A stretch of 64,000 bases of DNA from DASZFV01 sp035549075 (GCA_035549075.1 DASZRT010000146.1:1-64000), one strand, 5' to 3'; positions 44,066 to 53,716 are shown, counted from the first letter of the stretch. Numbers and translations are program-made. Notes: generated from the letters alone by a model not told the origin.

Positions 44066-46789
44066 ATGGCCGAGGCTCCCGAGAAGCAGGCCCGACAGAC
44101 GATAGACGCGCTGCTCGCAGCGTGCGGGTGGGTCGTGCAGGACTACACCGCGGTCAACTTCTCGGCTTCTCACGGAATCGCGCTGCGCGAGGTGCCGTTG
44201 AAATCGGGGCGGTGCGACTACCTGCTCCTCGTCGACCGCAAGCCCATCGGCATCGTCGAGGCGAAGAAGGCGGGCACGACGCTCTCGTCCGTCGCCGAGC
44301 AGTCGGCGCATTACGGCGACCACCTCCCCGACTTTCTCAACGCGTCGGGCGTCACGCTCCCCTTCTATTACGAGTCGACCGGCGTCGAGACGTTCTTCCG
44401 CGACGCCCGCGATCCCGATCCGCGCTCGCGCCGGACGTTCGCGTTCCACAGACCCGAAACGCTGACCGCCTGGCTCGCCGAACCGGACACGCTGCGCGCA
44501 CGCCTCGCGACAATGCCCGTCGCTCACCCGCTAGCGACGGCGGGGATGCGCGACTGCCAGATCGAGGCCATCACCAATTTGGAAGCCTCGTTCGCGGCGG
44601 CGCGCCCCCGCGCGCTCATCCAGATGGCGACGGGCTCGGGCAAGACGTACACGGCTTGCGCCGCGATCTACCGCCTCATCAAATTCGCGGGCGCGCGGCG
44701 CGTCCTCTTCCTCGTCGATCGCTCGAACCTGGGTCGTCAGGCCAAGGATGAGTTCGTGAAGTTCGAGACGCCCGACACGGGGCGCAAGTTCACCGAGCTG
44801 TACAACGTGCAGCACCTGACCTCGAACAACATCGACGACGTCTCGCGCGTCACGATCTGCACGATCCAACGCCTCTACGCGATGCTCCGAGGCGAGGAGC
44901 TGCCGGAGGACGCGGACGAGCTGTCGACCTACGAGGTCGGCGCGGCCGACGCACGACCCAAGGAGGTCGCGTACAGCGCCAAGGTCCCCATCGAGAAGTT
45001 CGACTTCATCGTCACGGACGAGTGCCACCGGTCGATCTACAACTTGTGGCGACAGGTGCTCGAATACTTCGACGCGTTCCTCGTGGGACTCACGGCCACG
45101 CCCTCGAAGCAGACGATCGGCTTCTTCAACCAGAACCTCGTGACCGAGTACAACCACGAGCGCGCGGTCGCCGACGGCGTCAACGTCGGGTACGAGGTCT
45201 ATCGGATCCGCACGCAGGTGACCGAGCAGGGTGGCAAGGTCGACAAAGGGTTCTACGTCGACAAGCGCAGCAAGGAGACACGGGCGGTCCGCTGGGAGCT
45301 GCTCGACGAAGACCTCGCCTACACGTCGCGCGAGCTCGACCGCTCGGTGGTGGTGAAGTCTCAGATCCGCACGGTGCTGCAGGCGTTCAAGGACGCGCTC
45401 TTCACGGAGCTGTTCCCGGGGCGCACGCTCGTCCCGAAGACGCTCATCTTCGCAAAGGACGACTCGCACGCGGAGGACATCGTCCACATCTGCCGGGAGG
45501 TGTTCGGGCGCGGCAACGACTTCTGCAAGAAGGTCACTTACCAGGCGAAGAACGCGGTGACGGGCAAGCCGGCCAAGTCGGACGAGCTCATCCAGGAGTT
45601 CCGCCTGTCGCCGCAGCTCCGCATCGCCGTCACGGTCGACATGATCGCGACGGGCACGGACATCAAGCCTCTCGAGTGCCTGCTGTTCCTGCGCGACGTC
45701 CGCAGTCGCGTGTACTTCGAGCAGATGAAGGGCCGCGGCACGCGCACGCTCTCGCCGACGGACCTGCAGGCAGTCAGCGGCGAGGACGCGCGCGCGAAGA
45801 CGCACTTCGTGATCGTCGACGCGGTTGGGGTCTGCGAGAGCGACAAGACGGACTCGCGGCCGCTCGACCGGAAGCCGGGCGTGGGGCTGGAGAAGCTGTT
45901 GCTGGGCGTCGCGCTCGGGAAGCGCGACGAGGACGCGCTGACGACGCTGGCCGGGCGGTTGGCGCGGCTGGATCGGGAGATCTCGGTCCCGCAGCGGCAG
46001 GAGCTGGCGGCGCTCGCTGGCGGCCGCACGCTGGCGCAGCTCGCGGCGGGCCTGCTGCGGGCCGTGGATCCCGACGAGCCGGATCGCGAGAAGCTGATCG
46101 CGGAGTCGTGCGCGCCCTTCGACAAGCCGGCGCTGCGCGAGGGGCTCGTCCGAATCAAGCAGCTCAACGAGCAGACGCTCGACACGACGACGATCGACAA
46201 GGTCATCAGCCAAGGCTTCGACGCGGCCGCGCGAGAGAAGGCGGCGGGGATGGCCGCGGGCTTTCGGGAGTACGTGCAGGCCCATCAAGCGGAGATCGAC
46301 GCCCTGCAGATCCTGTACAGCCGCCCCTACCGCCAGCGCCTGACGGAGCCGGTGCTCAAGGAGCTGGAGAAGAAGCTGCGCGCGGAGAACGCCGCGTGGG
46401 ACGAGGCGTCCCTGTGGCGCGCGTTCGCGTCGACGGCGCCTGAAAAAGTGAAGGGGCGATCACAGGTCGATCGGTTCGCGGACCTCGTGCCGCTCGTGCG
46501 GTTCGCGCTGCAACTGCAGCCCGTGCTAGAGCCATTCGCCGACTCGGTGAAGGAACGCTTCGAGACGTGGGTTGCGGCGAAGTCGGGGGCGGGCGTGGTG
46601 TTCACGCCGGAGCAGCGCACGTGGCTGGATCTGATCCGCGACCACATCGCGACGAACGTGACGATCGAGACCGAGGACTTCGACCACAGCCCGTTCAACC
46701 AGAAGGGCGGCCTCGGGAAGGTGCACCAGCTGTTCGGGGAGCAGCTGCCGGCATTGCTTGAAGAGTTGAACGAGGCGTTGGCGTCGTGA
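44066..46789 (+). CDS. hsdR: type I restriction endonuclease subunit R
   Basis: A 907-aa motor-nuclease. The PD-(D/E)xK nuclease core is near the N-terminus (CDYLLLVDRKPIGIVEAKK, D51 and E65-x-K67). A DEAD-like translocase follows, with Walker A ATGSGKT (188-194), DECH (318-321) and motif VI-like MKGRGTRT. A C-terminal HsdS/HsdM-contact domain starts at about 700. ATG 44066 gives the usual family N-terminus; ATG 44048 is an alternative. It is the first gene of the island and overlaps hsdS by 4 bp. It cleaves DNA lacking the host methylation mark. Confidence 0.95.
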   Translation: MAEAPEKQARQTIDALLAACGWVVQDYTAVNFSASHGIALREVPLKSGRCDYLLLVDRKPIGIVEAKKAGTTLSSVAEQSAHYGDHLPDFLNASGVTLPFYYESTGVETFFRDARDPDPRSRRTFAFHRPETLTAWLAEPDTLRARLATMPVAHPLATAGMRDCQIEAITNLEASFAAARPRALIQMATGSGKTYTACAAIYRLIKFAGARRVLFLVDRSNLGRQAKDEFVKFETPDTGRKFTELYNVQHLTSNNIDDVSRVTICTIQRLYAMLRGEELPEDADELSTYEVGAADARPKEVAYSAKVPIEKFDFIVTDECHRSIYNLWRQVLEYFDAFLVGLTATPSKQTIGFFNQNLVTEYNHERAVADGVNVGYEVYRIRTQVTEQGGKVDKGFYVDKRSKETRAVRWELLDEDLAYTSRELDRSVVVKSQIRTVLQAFKDALFTELFPGRTLVPKTLIFAKDDSHAEDIVHICREVFGRGNDFCKKVTYQAKNAVTGKPAKSDELIQEFRLSPQLRIAVTVDMIATGTDIKPLECLLFLRDVRSRVYFEQMKGRGTRTLSPTDLQAVSGEDARAKTHFVIVDAVGVCESDKTDSRPLDRKPGVGLEKLLLGVALGKRDEDALTTLAGRLARLDREISVPQRQELAALAGGRTLAQLAAGLLRAVDPDEPDREKLIAESCAPFDKPALREGLVRIKQLNEQTLDTTTIDKVISQGFDAAAREKAAGMAAGFREYVQAHQAEIDALQILYSRPYRQRLTEPVLKELEKKLRAENAAWDEASLWRAFASTAPEKVKGRSQVDRFADLVPLVRFALQLQPVLEPFADSVKERFETWVAAKSGAGVVFTPEQRTWLDLIRDHIATNVTIETEDFDHSPFNQKGGLGKVHQLFGEQLPALLEELNEALAS

Positions 46790-48084
46790 AGGTGGCTTTT
46801 GCTGAAGTTCCTGGCGAAGAGCCGCCCCTCCCCGCGGGATGGCAGTGGAAGCGCATCGAACAGCTCGGCCACGTGCAACTCGGCAGACAGCGCTCTCCGA
46901 AAAATCGCTCGTCCAGGTTTCCGACTAAATATCTACGCGCGGCCAACATCACCGAACAGGGGTTGGACCTGTCCGATGTCCTAGACATGGAGTTTCGTCC
47001 CGAAGAATTGAGCCGCTATCGACTGGCGGCTGGTGACCTCGTTCTGTCGGAAGCGTCGGGTAGTTCCGCGCACGTCGGAAAACCAGCGATCTGGAAAGAA
47101 GAGATTCCGAACTGCGCTTTTCAGAACACCGTTATTCGTCTACGGCCCGTCGGCGCATCATCCCAGTATCTGCTCTGGCTGTTCACTCACTACTACCGAA
47201 GCGGAATCTTTGCGCGGGTGGCTGGCGGGGTCGGCATCAACCACCTCAGTGCCGCCAAGTTCTCACACCTTCTTGTTCCGGTAGCTCCACGCGAACAGCA
47301 GCGCCAAATCGTCGCGGAGATCGAGAAGCAGTTCACGCGGCTGGAGGCGGGCGTGGCGGCGTTGCGGCGAGTGCAGGCCAACCTCAAGCGCTACCGCGCC
47401 GCCGTCCTCAAAGCCGCCTGCGAAGGCCGCCTCGTCCCCACGGAAGGCCCTCCTTGGGCGGATGTCACGCTTGGGCGTGTGCTAACGAACGTCGAGGCTG
47501 GACGAAGTTTCCGATGCGAAGAACGACCACCTGTCGGCGACGAAGTCGGTGTCATCAAAGTCAGCGCCGTAACGTGGGGAACGTACGACGAGACCGAGAG
47601 CAAGACGTGCTTGGAGTCGACCCGCTTCGAACCCAAGTACCTCGTTCGGCCGGGCGATTTTCTCTTTAGCCGCGCGAACACCATCGATCTGATCGGCGCC
47701 TGTGTGATCGCCAAGACAGTGACTCTACGGGCCATGCTCAGCGACAAGATTCTTCGCTTCACTTTCTCTACGGATGTCGTCCCCTCGTGGGTGCTGTACT
47801 GGCTACGATCGGAGCAGGGTCGCAACGAGATCAAGCGTCTGTGCACTGGCAACCAGGAGTCGATGCGCAACATCAGCCAAGACCGAATTCGCCAGATAGC
47901 CATCAAGGTCCCGCCCCTGACCGAACAACGCCGCATCGTCGCCGAGGTCGAGCGGCGGCTCAGCGTCGTCGACGAGCTCGACGCCCTCGTCACCGCCAAC
48001 CTCCAGCGCGCCACGCGCCTCCGCCAGTCCATCCTCCAGCGCGCCTTCTCGGGCACGCTGGTCACCTCGAAGGCGCCGGACTAG
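46786..48084 (+). CDS. hsdS: type I restriction-modification specificity subunit S
   Basis: A 432-aa subunit with two target-recognition domains (about 15-165 and 225-385). Each is followed by a helical spacer containing REQQRQIVAEIEKQFTRLEA and TEQRRIVAEVERRLSVVDEL. The recognition domains set the bipartite target site. GTG 46786 overlaps the hsdR stop. The region 46880-47900 is visibly richer in A/T than its neighbours, as expected for a horizontally exchanged specificity gene. Confidence 0.95.
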   Translation: MKVAFAEVPGEEPPLPAGWQWKRIEQLGHVQLGRQRSPKNRSSRFPTKYLRAANITEQGLDLSDVLDMEFRPEELSRYRLAAGDLVLSEASGSSAHVGKPAIWKEEIPNCAFQNTVIRLRPVGASSQYLLWLFTHYYRSGIFARVAGGVGINHLSAAKFSHLLVPVAPREQQRQIVAEIEKQFTRLEAGVAALRRVQANLKRYRAAVLKAACEGRLVPTEGPPWADVTLGRVLTNVEAGRSFRCEERPPVGDEVGVIKVSAVTWGTYDETESKTCLESTRFEPKYLVRPGDFLFSRANTIDLIGACVIAKTVTLRAMLSDKILRFTFSTDVVPSWVLYWLRSEQGRNEIKRLCTGNQESMRNISQDRIRQIAIKVPPLTEQRRIVAEVERRLSVVDELDALVTANLQRATRLRQSILQRAFSGTLVTSKAPD

Positions 48085-48096
48085 GGTTCAGCCGTC

Positions 48097-49290
48097 ATGT
48101 CTCCGGCCCAGCTCATCGCCATCACCCCGTCGCTGCTCACCTGGGCGCGAGAGGAGAGCGGCTACGATCCCGCGGGCGTGGCGAAGCGGATGCAGGTGAA
48201 GGAAGAGCGCCTGCTGTCGTGGGAGTCTGGCGAGCGGCAACCGACGCTGAAGCAGGTCGAGAACCTCGCCCGCGTGCTCCATCGGCCCCTGAGCGTCTTC
48301 TTCATGCCCCAGCCGCCGCAGCTTCCGCCGCTGGCCGCCGAGTACCGGCGCCTTCCCGGCATCGAGCCGGGCGGGGAGACGCCCGAGTTCCGGCTCGCGA
48401 TTCGCCAGATGGTCGCGCGGCGCGAGAACACCCTCAACCTCATGGGCGAGCTGGGCGATTCGATCGCCGACTTCGCCTTGCGCGCCCATCTGCGCGAAAC
48501 CCCCGCCGACGTCGGCCGGCGGCTGCGCGAGGCCACCGGCGTCGACGTCGCCTTGCAACTCGGCTGGCCCGACGAATGGAAAGCTTGGGCGGCGTGGCGG
48601 GCTGCCGTCGAACGCCTAGGCGTGCTGGTGTTTCAGTTCGGAAGGGTGAAGGTCGAGGAGACGCGCGGCGTGGCGCTCTTGCGATCGCCGTTGCCCGCGG
48701 TGGGCATCAACACCAAGGAGATCCCCGAGGCCAAGACCTACACCCTGCTTCATGAGGTCGTCCATCTCATGCTCGCCGCCGGTCACGAGGAGACGTCGGC
48801 CCTTAAAGAGAAGCGATCCGAAGCCGAGTGGACCAAGGTCGAGCGGTTCGCCGAGGTCGCGGCCAGCCACGCGGCGGTGCCGGAAGAAGCGCTGCAGGCG
48901 ATGGTGAAGCAGCTGGGCTTTGGGGGCGGCCCTTGGGACATCGCCCGAGTCCGACGCGTCGCCAGGCCGTTCAAGATCACGCCGAGTGCCACCGCGACGC
49001 GACTTCGCGAGTCGGGCTTCATGACCTGGGCGGGCTACGAGCGATGGCGCTCCGATTGGGAAGCTCACGTCGCGACCCTGCCGCCGCGCCGGGGAGGCAT
49101 CGCCACGCCCGCGCAGAAGGCGATCAACAAGGCGGGGAGACCCTTCGCGCAGCTGGTCCTCGAAGCGCTCGCCGCGAACCGTCTCACCGCCGTCGATGCC
49201 GCCCGATACCTCGACCTGAAGTTCGAGCACTTCGACAAGTTGCGCAAGCACCTGTCGATCAGCCCCGGCGAGATCGCGCTCGATGGCTAA
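48097..49290 (+). CDS. XRE-HTH fused to ImmA/IrrE-type zinc peptidase
   Basis: A 397-aa protein. An N-terminal XRE helix-turn-helix spans about 10-68 (YDPAGVAKRMQVKEERLLSW). A COG2856/ImmA-IrrE metallopeptidase domain has the zinc motif HEVVH (219-223). Such proteins are known as antitoxin-like or anti-repressor proteases that cleave a repressor after a damage signal. It lies 12 bp after hsdS and overlaps the PIN gene by 8 bp. That suggests a regulatory or toxin-antitoxin pair inside the hsd operon (inference). Confidence 0.92.
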   Translation: MSPAQLIAITPSLLTWAREESGYDPAGVAKRMQVKEERLLSWESGERQPTLKQVENLARVLHRPLSVFFMPQPPQLPPLAAEYRRLPGIEPGGETPEFRLAIRQMVARRENTLNLMGELGDSIADFALRAHLRETPADVGRRLREATGVDVALQLGWPDEWKAWAAWRAAVERLGVLVFQFGRVKVEETRGVALLRSPLPAVGINTKEIPEAKTYTLLHEVVHLMLAAGHEETSALKEKRSEAEWTKVERFAEVAASHAAVPEEALQAMVKQLGFGGGPWDIARVRRVARPFKITPSATATRLRESGFMTWAGYERWRSDWEAHVATLPPRRGGIATPAQKAINKAGRPFAQLVLEALAANRLTAVDAARYLDLKFEHFDKLRKHLSISPGEIALDG

Positions 49291-49774
49291 CACGACGGGT
49301 GTCATCTACTCCGTCGACACCAGCTCGCTGATGGACTGGCAGGCGCGGTACTACCCCACCGACGTGTTCGCGGGGTTGCCGACGCAGGTCGATGGTCTTG
49401 GCGCCGCGGGGCGGCTGTTTGCCGTCGCGCTCGTGCGTGAAGAGATCCACGCCGTCGGCACCGCCGGGTTGGTCCAGTGGATCGACGATCGAAAGGACAT
49501 GATCGTGCCCACGGGGGCCGTGCTGGCCGAAGCGCAGGCGATCCAAAACCAGTTCACGGGACTTCGAGATCCGAAAGCGGAGTTCGAGGAAGCCGATCCT
49601 TACGTGATCGCCCTGGCGAAGGTGCGCGACGGAATCGTCGTGACCCAGGAGACGCCGGCCGCCGAGAAGCGGAACCCGAAGCGCACCCATTTCATCCCCG
49701 ACGTCTGCCGCGAGCTCGGCATCCCGTGCATCAGCCTCCTCGGCCTCATGCGGCGCGAAGGCTGGCGCTTCTAG
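49283..49774 (+). CDS. DUF4411 (PIN-like) protein
   Basis: A 163-aa PIN-fold protein of the DUF4411 family. The first acidic residue is in VIYSVDTSSLMDWQARYYP, the second in the segment EEADPYVIALAK, and the end reads FIPDVCRELGIPC. PIN proteins are usually ribonucleases and often toxins. It overlaps the XRE-peptidase gene by 8 bp, so the two probably work as a unit. It is embedded between hsdS and hsdM. Confidence 0.88.
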   Translation: MANTTGVIYSVDTSSLMDWQARYYPTDVFAGLPTQVDGLGAAGRLFAVALVREEIHAVGTAGLVQWIDDRKDMIVPTGAVLAEAQAIQNQFTGLRDPKAEFEEADPYVIALAKVRDGIVVTQETPAAEKRNPKRTHFIPDVCRELGIPCISLLGLMRREGWRF

Positions 49775-49787
49775 CCACGAAGGATCG

Positions 49788-51245
49788 ATGACCACGAGCG
49801 CCCTCGTTCAGAAGCTCTGGAACTACTGCAACATCCTGCGCGACGACGGTCTGTCGTACGGGGACTATGTCGAGCAGCTCACCTTTCTGCTTTTCTTGAA
49901 GATGGCGGACGAGCGGAGCCGGCCGCCGTTCAACAAGCCCTCTGCCGTGCCCGCGGCCTATGCGTGGCCGAGCCTGCTCAAGCGAGACGGTGACGAGCTG
50001 GAGGCCCACTACCGGCACCTGCTCGAGGAGCTCGGCAAAAAGAAGGGGATGCTGGGCACGATCTTCCGCAAGGCCCAGAACAAGATCCAGGATCCCGCCA
50101 AGCTGCGGCGGCTGATCGTCGATCTCATCGACAAGGAACAGTGGACCAGCCTCTCGGCGGACCTCAAGGGAGACGCCTACGAAGGGCTGCTACAAAAGAA
50201 CGCCGAGGACGTGAAGGGCGGCGCGGGGCAGTACTTCACGCCGCGCGCGCTGATCTCCGCGATCGTCGACGTGATGGCCCCGCGGCCGGGTCAGACCATC
50301 TGCGACCCGGCGTGCGGCACGGGCGGGTTCCTGCTGGCGGCGCACGACTTCGTCGCTCGCACGAAGGGCCTCGACCGCGCGCAGATCAAGAAGCTCAAGT
50401 CCGGCACGCTCTTCGGCATCGAGCTCGTCGACGGCGTCACCCGCCTGTGCGCCATGAACCTGCTGCTTCACGGCATCGGCGGCGACTCCGACGACGAGCT
50501 GCCCGTCGTGACGAAGGATGCCCTCGCCGGCAAGCACGGCGAGTACGACATGGTCCTCGCGAACCCGCCGTTCGGAAAGAAGAGCAGCGTCACGATCGTG
50601 AACGAGGAGGGCGAACAGAAGCGCGAGAGCCTCGTCATCAACCGGGACGACTTCTGGTCGAGCACCAGCAACAAGCAGCTCAACTTCCTTCAGCACATCT
50701 TCACGATCCTCAAGCAGCACGGGCGTGCCGCCGTCGTCCTGCCGGACAACGTGCTGTTCGAGGGCGGAGCGGGCGAGACCATTCGCCGCGAGCTGCTCAA
50801 GCAGGCGGACGTCCACACGCTGCTGCGCTTACCAACGGGCATTTTCTACGCGCAGGGCGTGAAGGCGAACGTGCTGTTCTTCGATCGGAAACCGGCGCAG
50901 GAGAAGCCCTGGACGCAGAAGCTCTGGATCTACGACCTGCGGACCAACCAGCACTTCACACTGAAGGAGAACCCGCTCAAGCGCGCCGACCTGGACGACT
51001 TCGTCGCCTGCTACCGACCGAAGAACCGTCTCGACCGGAAGGAGTCCGAGCGGTTCAAGGGCTTCGTTTACGAGGATCTCCAGAAGCGCGACAAAGTGAA
51101 CCTGGACATCTTCTGGCTCAAGGACGAGAGCCTCGAGGAGAGCGCCAACCTGCCGTCACCCGAGATCATCGCCCAGGACATCGCCGAGGATCTGCAGGCA
51201 GCCCTCGAGCAGTTCGCGACGATCGCCGACGATCTGAAGGTCTAA
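49788..51245 (+). CDS. hsdM: type I restriction-modification methyltransferase subunit M
   Basis: A 485-aa N6-adenine methyltransferase. An N-terminal helical domain (LVQKLWNYCNILRDDGLSYG) is followed by the SAM motif DPACGTGGF (173-181) and catalytic NPPFG (259-263). Together with HsdS it methylates the target site. It is the last gene of the island, separated from hsdS by the XRE-peptidase/PIN pair. Its stop overlaps the convergent yhbY stop by 4 bp, marking the right island boundary. Confidence 0.96.
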   Translation: MTTSALVQKLWNYCNILRDDGLSYGDYVEQLTFLLFLKMADERSRPPFNKPSAVPAAYAWPSLLKRDGDELEAHYRHLLEELGKKKGMLGTIFRKAQNKIQDPAKLRRLIVDLIDKEQWTSLSADLKGDAYEGLLQKNAEDVKGGAGQYFTPRALISAIVDVMAPRPGQTICDPACGTGGFLLAAHDFVARTKGLDRAQIKKLKSGTLFGIELVDGVTRLCAMNLLLHGIGGDSDDELPVVTKDALAGKHGEYDMVLANPPFGKKSSVTIVNEEGEQKRESLVINRDDFWSSTSNKQLNFLQHIFTILKQHGRAAVVLPDNVLFEGGAGETIRRELLKQADVHTLLRLPTGIFYAQGVKANVLFFDRKPAQEKPWTQKLWIYDLRTNQHFTLKENPLKRADLDDFVACYRPKNRLDRKESERFKGFVYEDLQKRDKVNLDIFWLKDESLEESANLPSPEIIAQDIAEDLQAALEQFATIADDLKV

Positions 51246-51628
51246 CGCTTCTTTTTTGGCTTCTTCGGGGCTTCGTCGGCCGCGGCCGGCCGCGAGGCCG
51301 CGCCCTCGAAGCGCGGCTTCTGCGGGTGGCGCTTGTACACGAGCACCGTGCGCCCGAGGATCTGGACGACGTTCGTGCCGGGCTGCTCGGCCAGCGCGTC
51401 GGCGACCTCGAAGCGGTCGGCCGGGCACTCGGTGCCGATGCGCACCTTGACCAGCTCGTGATCGAACAGCGCCTGCGCGACCTGCGCCAGCACGCCCTTC
51501 GTGACGCCGCCCTTGCCGATCTGCACGAGCGGGTCGAGCGTGTGCCCGTGCCCGCGCAGCTTGCGGCGCAGGTCGCCAGACGGCATGAGGGCGCGCTTGC
51601 GCTCGGAGGTCGGTTCGATCGAGGTCAT
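51242..51628 (-). CDS. yhbY: CRS1/YhbY-domain RNA-binding protein
   Basis: A 128-aa protein carrying the YhbY fold: RKLRGHGHTLDPLVQIGKGG, ALFDHELVKVRIGTEC and VVQILGRTVLVYKR. It is implicated in 50S ribosome assembly. It has an Ala/Lys-rich extension at the C-terminus (PKKPKKKR). Its last 4 bp overlap the end of hsdM in convergent orientation. Confidence 0.92.
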   Translation of the reverse strand: MTSIEPTSERKRALMPSGDLRRKLRGHGHTLDPLVQIGKGGVTKGVLAQVAQALFDHELVKVRIGTECPADRFEVADALAEQPGTNVVQILGRTVLVYKRHPQKPRFEGAASRPAAADEAPKKPKKKR

Positions 51629-51685
51629 AAGGGCGGCAGGCTGTCCGATGAGCCCGCCGCCGTCAACCGGCTATGAATCGGCGTC

Positions 51686-51979
51686 TCAGACGGTCGCGGG
51701 GCGGCCGCTCGAGGCGCGGACGATGCTCGTGCCGTCGGGGAGCACGACGTTGAGCTCGAGGACCTCGGTGTCGCCGCTGCGCTCGACGTTGACGGTCACG
51801 TTGGCGAGGTCGATGACCTCGTAGCGCGCGAGGACGGCGAGGAGCTCTTGTTGCAGCTGCGGCAGGTAGTCGGGCGTGTTGCGCCCGCCCGTGTGCTCGC
51901 GCGCGACGATGATCGACAAGCGATCCTTGGCGAGCGACGCGGACTTGGGCTTTCCGCGGAAGTAGTCGAGAAACCTCAT
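51686..51979 (-). CDS. minE: cell division topological specificity factor MinE
   Basis: A 97-aa MinE. The MinD-binding/anti-MinCD segment is KDRLSIIVAREH, and the dimerisation part is LPQLQQELLAVLARYEVID. It stimulates MinD ATPase and drives MinCD away from midcell. The ATG at 51979 has GAGG upstream, and the gene lies 7 bp after minD; GTG 51985 is an alternative start. Confidence 0.93.
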   Translation of the reverse strand: MRFLDYFRGKPKSASLAKDRLSIIVAREHTGGRNTPDYLPQLQQELLAVLARYEVIDLANVTVNVERSGDTEVLELNVVLPDGTSIVRASSGRPATV

Positions 51980-51986
51980 GGTCACC

Positions 51987-52802
51987 TCACCCGAAGAGGC
52001 GGCCGAAAAAGCCGCGTTTCTCTTCTTCGATGAACCGGTGTTGGCGTTCCTGCCCCAGGAAACGGTCGACGACGTCGAGGTACGCCTGCGCGACGTCGGT
52101 GGTCTCGTCCAGGATGGCCGGCGTGCCCTTGTTCGAGGACTGCAGCACGGCCTTCGACTCCGGAATGACGCCGAGGAGCGGGATGCCGAGGAGCTCGAGC
52201 ACGTCGGCGACGCTCAGCATCTCGCCGCGCTTGACCATCGCAGGCGAGTAGCGCGTCAGCAAGAGGTGGGCGTGGATGGGCGCGGTGTTGATGCCGGCTT
52301 GCGCGCGGCTCGTCTTCGCGGCCAGGAGACCTAGCACGCGATCGGAGTCGCGCACCGACGAGACCTCGGGGTTGGTCACGACGATCGCCTCGTCGGCGTA
52401 GTACATCGCCATCTGCGCGCCGCGCTCGATGCCGGCGGGCGAGTCGCACACGATGTAGTCGAAGCCCATCTGCTTGAGCTCCTCGATGACGCGGCCGACG
52501 CCGTCGGGATCGAGCGCATCCTTGTCGCGCGTCTGCGACGCGGGCAGCACGTGCAGCGTCTCGATGCGCTTGTCGCGGATGAGCGCCGTGTTGAGCTTGG
52601 CCTCGCCGCGGAGGACGTTGACGAAGTCGTAGACGACGCGGCGCTCGCAGCCCATGACGAGGTCGAGGTTGCGCAGGCCCACGTCGAAGTCGATGGCGAC
52701 GGTCTTCTTGCCCGTCATGGCGATGCCCGTCGCGACGTTGGCGCTCGTGGTGGTCTTCCCGACCCCACCCTTCCCGGAAGTGACGACGACGACTTTGGAC
52801 AC
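51987..52802 (-). CDS. minD: septum site-determining ATPase MinD
   Basis: A 271-aa deviant Walker A ATPase (GKGGVGKTTTSANVATG). It has switch regions DFDVGLRNLDLVMGCERR and CDSPAGIERGA, plus a C-terminal amphipathic membrane-targeting helix (EEEKRGFFGRLFG). It recruits MinC to the membrane to block polar division. The GTG start at 52802 has GGAGG upstream. Confidence 0.97.
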   Translation of the reverse strand: MSKVVVVTSGKGGVGKTTTSANVATGIAMTGKKTVAIDFDVGLRNLDLVMGCERRVVYDFVNVLRGEAKLNTALIRDKRIETLHVLPASQTRDKDALDPDGVGRVIEELKQMGFDYIVCDSPAGIERGAQMAMYYADEAIVVTNPEVSSVRDSDRVLGLLAAKTSRAQAGINTAPIHAHLLLTRYSPAMVKRGEMLSVADVLELLGIPLLGVIPESKAVLQSSNKGTPAILDETTDVAQAYLDVVDRFLGQERQHRFIEEEKRGFFGRLFG

Positions 52803-52909
52803 TGCGAGCCTCCTTCACGCCGGGCGATCCCGGGTGCGATTTGTCTTTGCTGCTTTCGTTCATTCAGGGCCCGAACGACTGCCCTGACAAATTTTTTGCG
52901 GCGTTTTTT

Positions 52910-53716
52910 CTAGAGCGCGCTGATCCGGCACTCGCCGTTGTCGAGGTAGATCGTCGCGGGCTTGCCGCGGCGATCGGCGGGGATCTCGTCGGCCATGACG
53001 TAGGCGCCCGAGATCGCGACCAGCTCGGCCTCGAGCTTCTGGCAGAAGATGCGCGCGCCCAGCAGGCCCGACGCGCCCGCGACGGCGCGGCCGCGCAACG
53101 TCGAATAGATGTGCACGTGGCCGTCGGCGATCACCTGCGCGCCGGGGTTCACGGGCGCGAGCACGACGAGATCGTTGTCGCGCGCGTGGATGACCTGGCC
53201 GCCGCGCACGGCTTGCGTCACGACGACGGGCCCGGTGTGCGGGCGCGCGACGACGGGCGACGGCGCGGGCGCCGCGGGCTCGGGCGCGGGGGCCGCGGGC
53301 GCGGCCACCTCTTCGCGCTCCGCGGCGCGCGGCGCCACTTGGGGCGCGAGCACGCCGAAGCCCGCCTCGACGGCGCGCGCGCGCAGCTCGTCGGGCGCGT
53401 TCGAGACGGCGACCGGGACCAGCTTGCACGCGCGCAGCATCTGCGCGAGCTCGCCGAACGCGAGCGATCCCGCCTCGTCGCCGAGCGCGCCGAGGTCGAG
53501 CAGCACGGGCACGTCGACGAACAGCTGCGGCATCTGCGCGATCTTCACGCGGAGCTGCCGCTCGATGAGCGCGAGGTCCGTAACGCGCAGCCTCAGGACC
53601 GTGAGCGGCGCCATGGATCCCTTGAGATCGAAGGCGACGGCTCGCTTGCCGGCGGCACGAGATTCGGGACGGGACGAGCGCGCGGGTTCCAGCATCGAGG
53701 GCTCCGTTCGCCCCAT
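52910..53716 (-). CDS. minC: septum site-determining protein MinC
   Basis: A 268-aa FtsZ-polymerisation inhibitor. The N-terminal domain begins near AFDLKGSMAPLTVLRLR. A Pro/Ala-rich linker (about 140-160) is followed by the C-terminal beta-helix that binds MinD (GGQVIHARDNDLVVLAPVNP, HVHIYSTLRGRAVAGASG). The gene order minC-minD-minE is the classical one. The start at 53716 is the first ATG; a later ATG (MLEPARSS) is possible. Confidence 0.93.
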   Translation of the reverse strand: MGRTEPSMLEPARSSRPESRAAGKRAVAFDLKGSMAPLTVLRLRVTDLALIERQLRVKIAQMPQLFVDVPVLLDLGALGDEAGSLAFGELAQMLRACKLVPVAVSNAPDELRARAVEAGFGVLAPQVAPRAAEREEVAAPAAPAPEPAAPAPSPVVARPHTGPVVVTQAVRGGQVIHARDNDLVVLAPVNPGAQVIADGHVHIYSTLRGRAVAGASGLLGARIFCQKLEAELVAISGAYVMADEIPADRRGKPATIYLDNGECRISAL

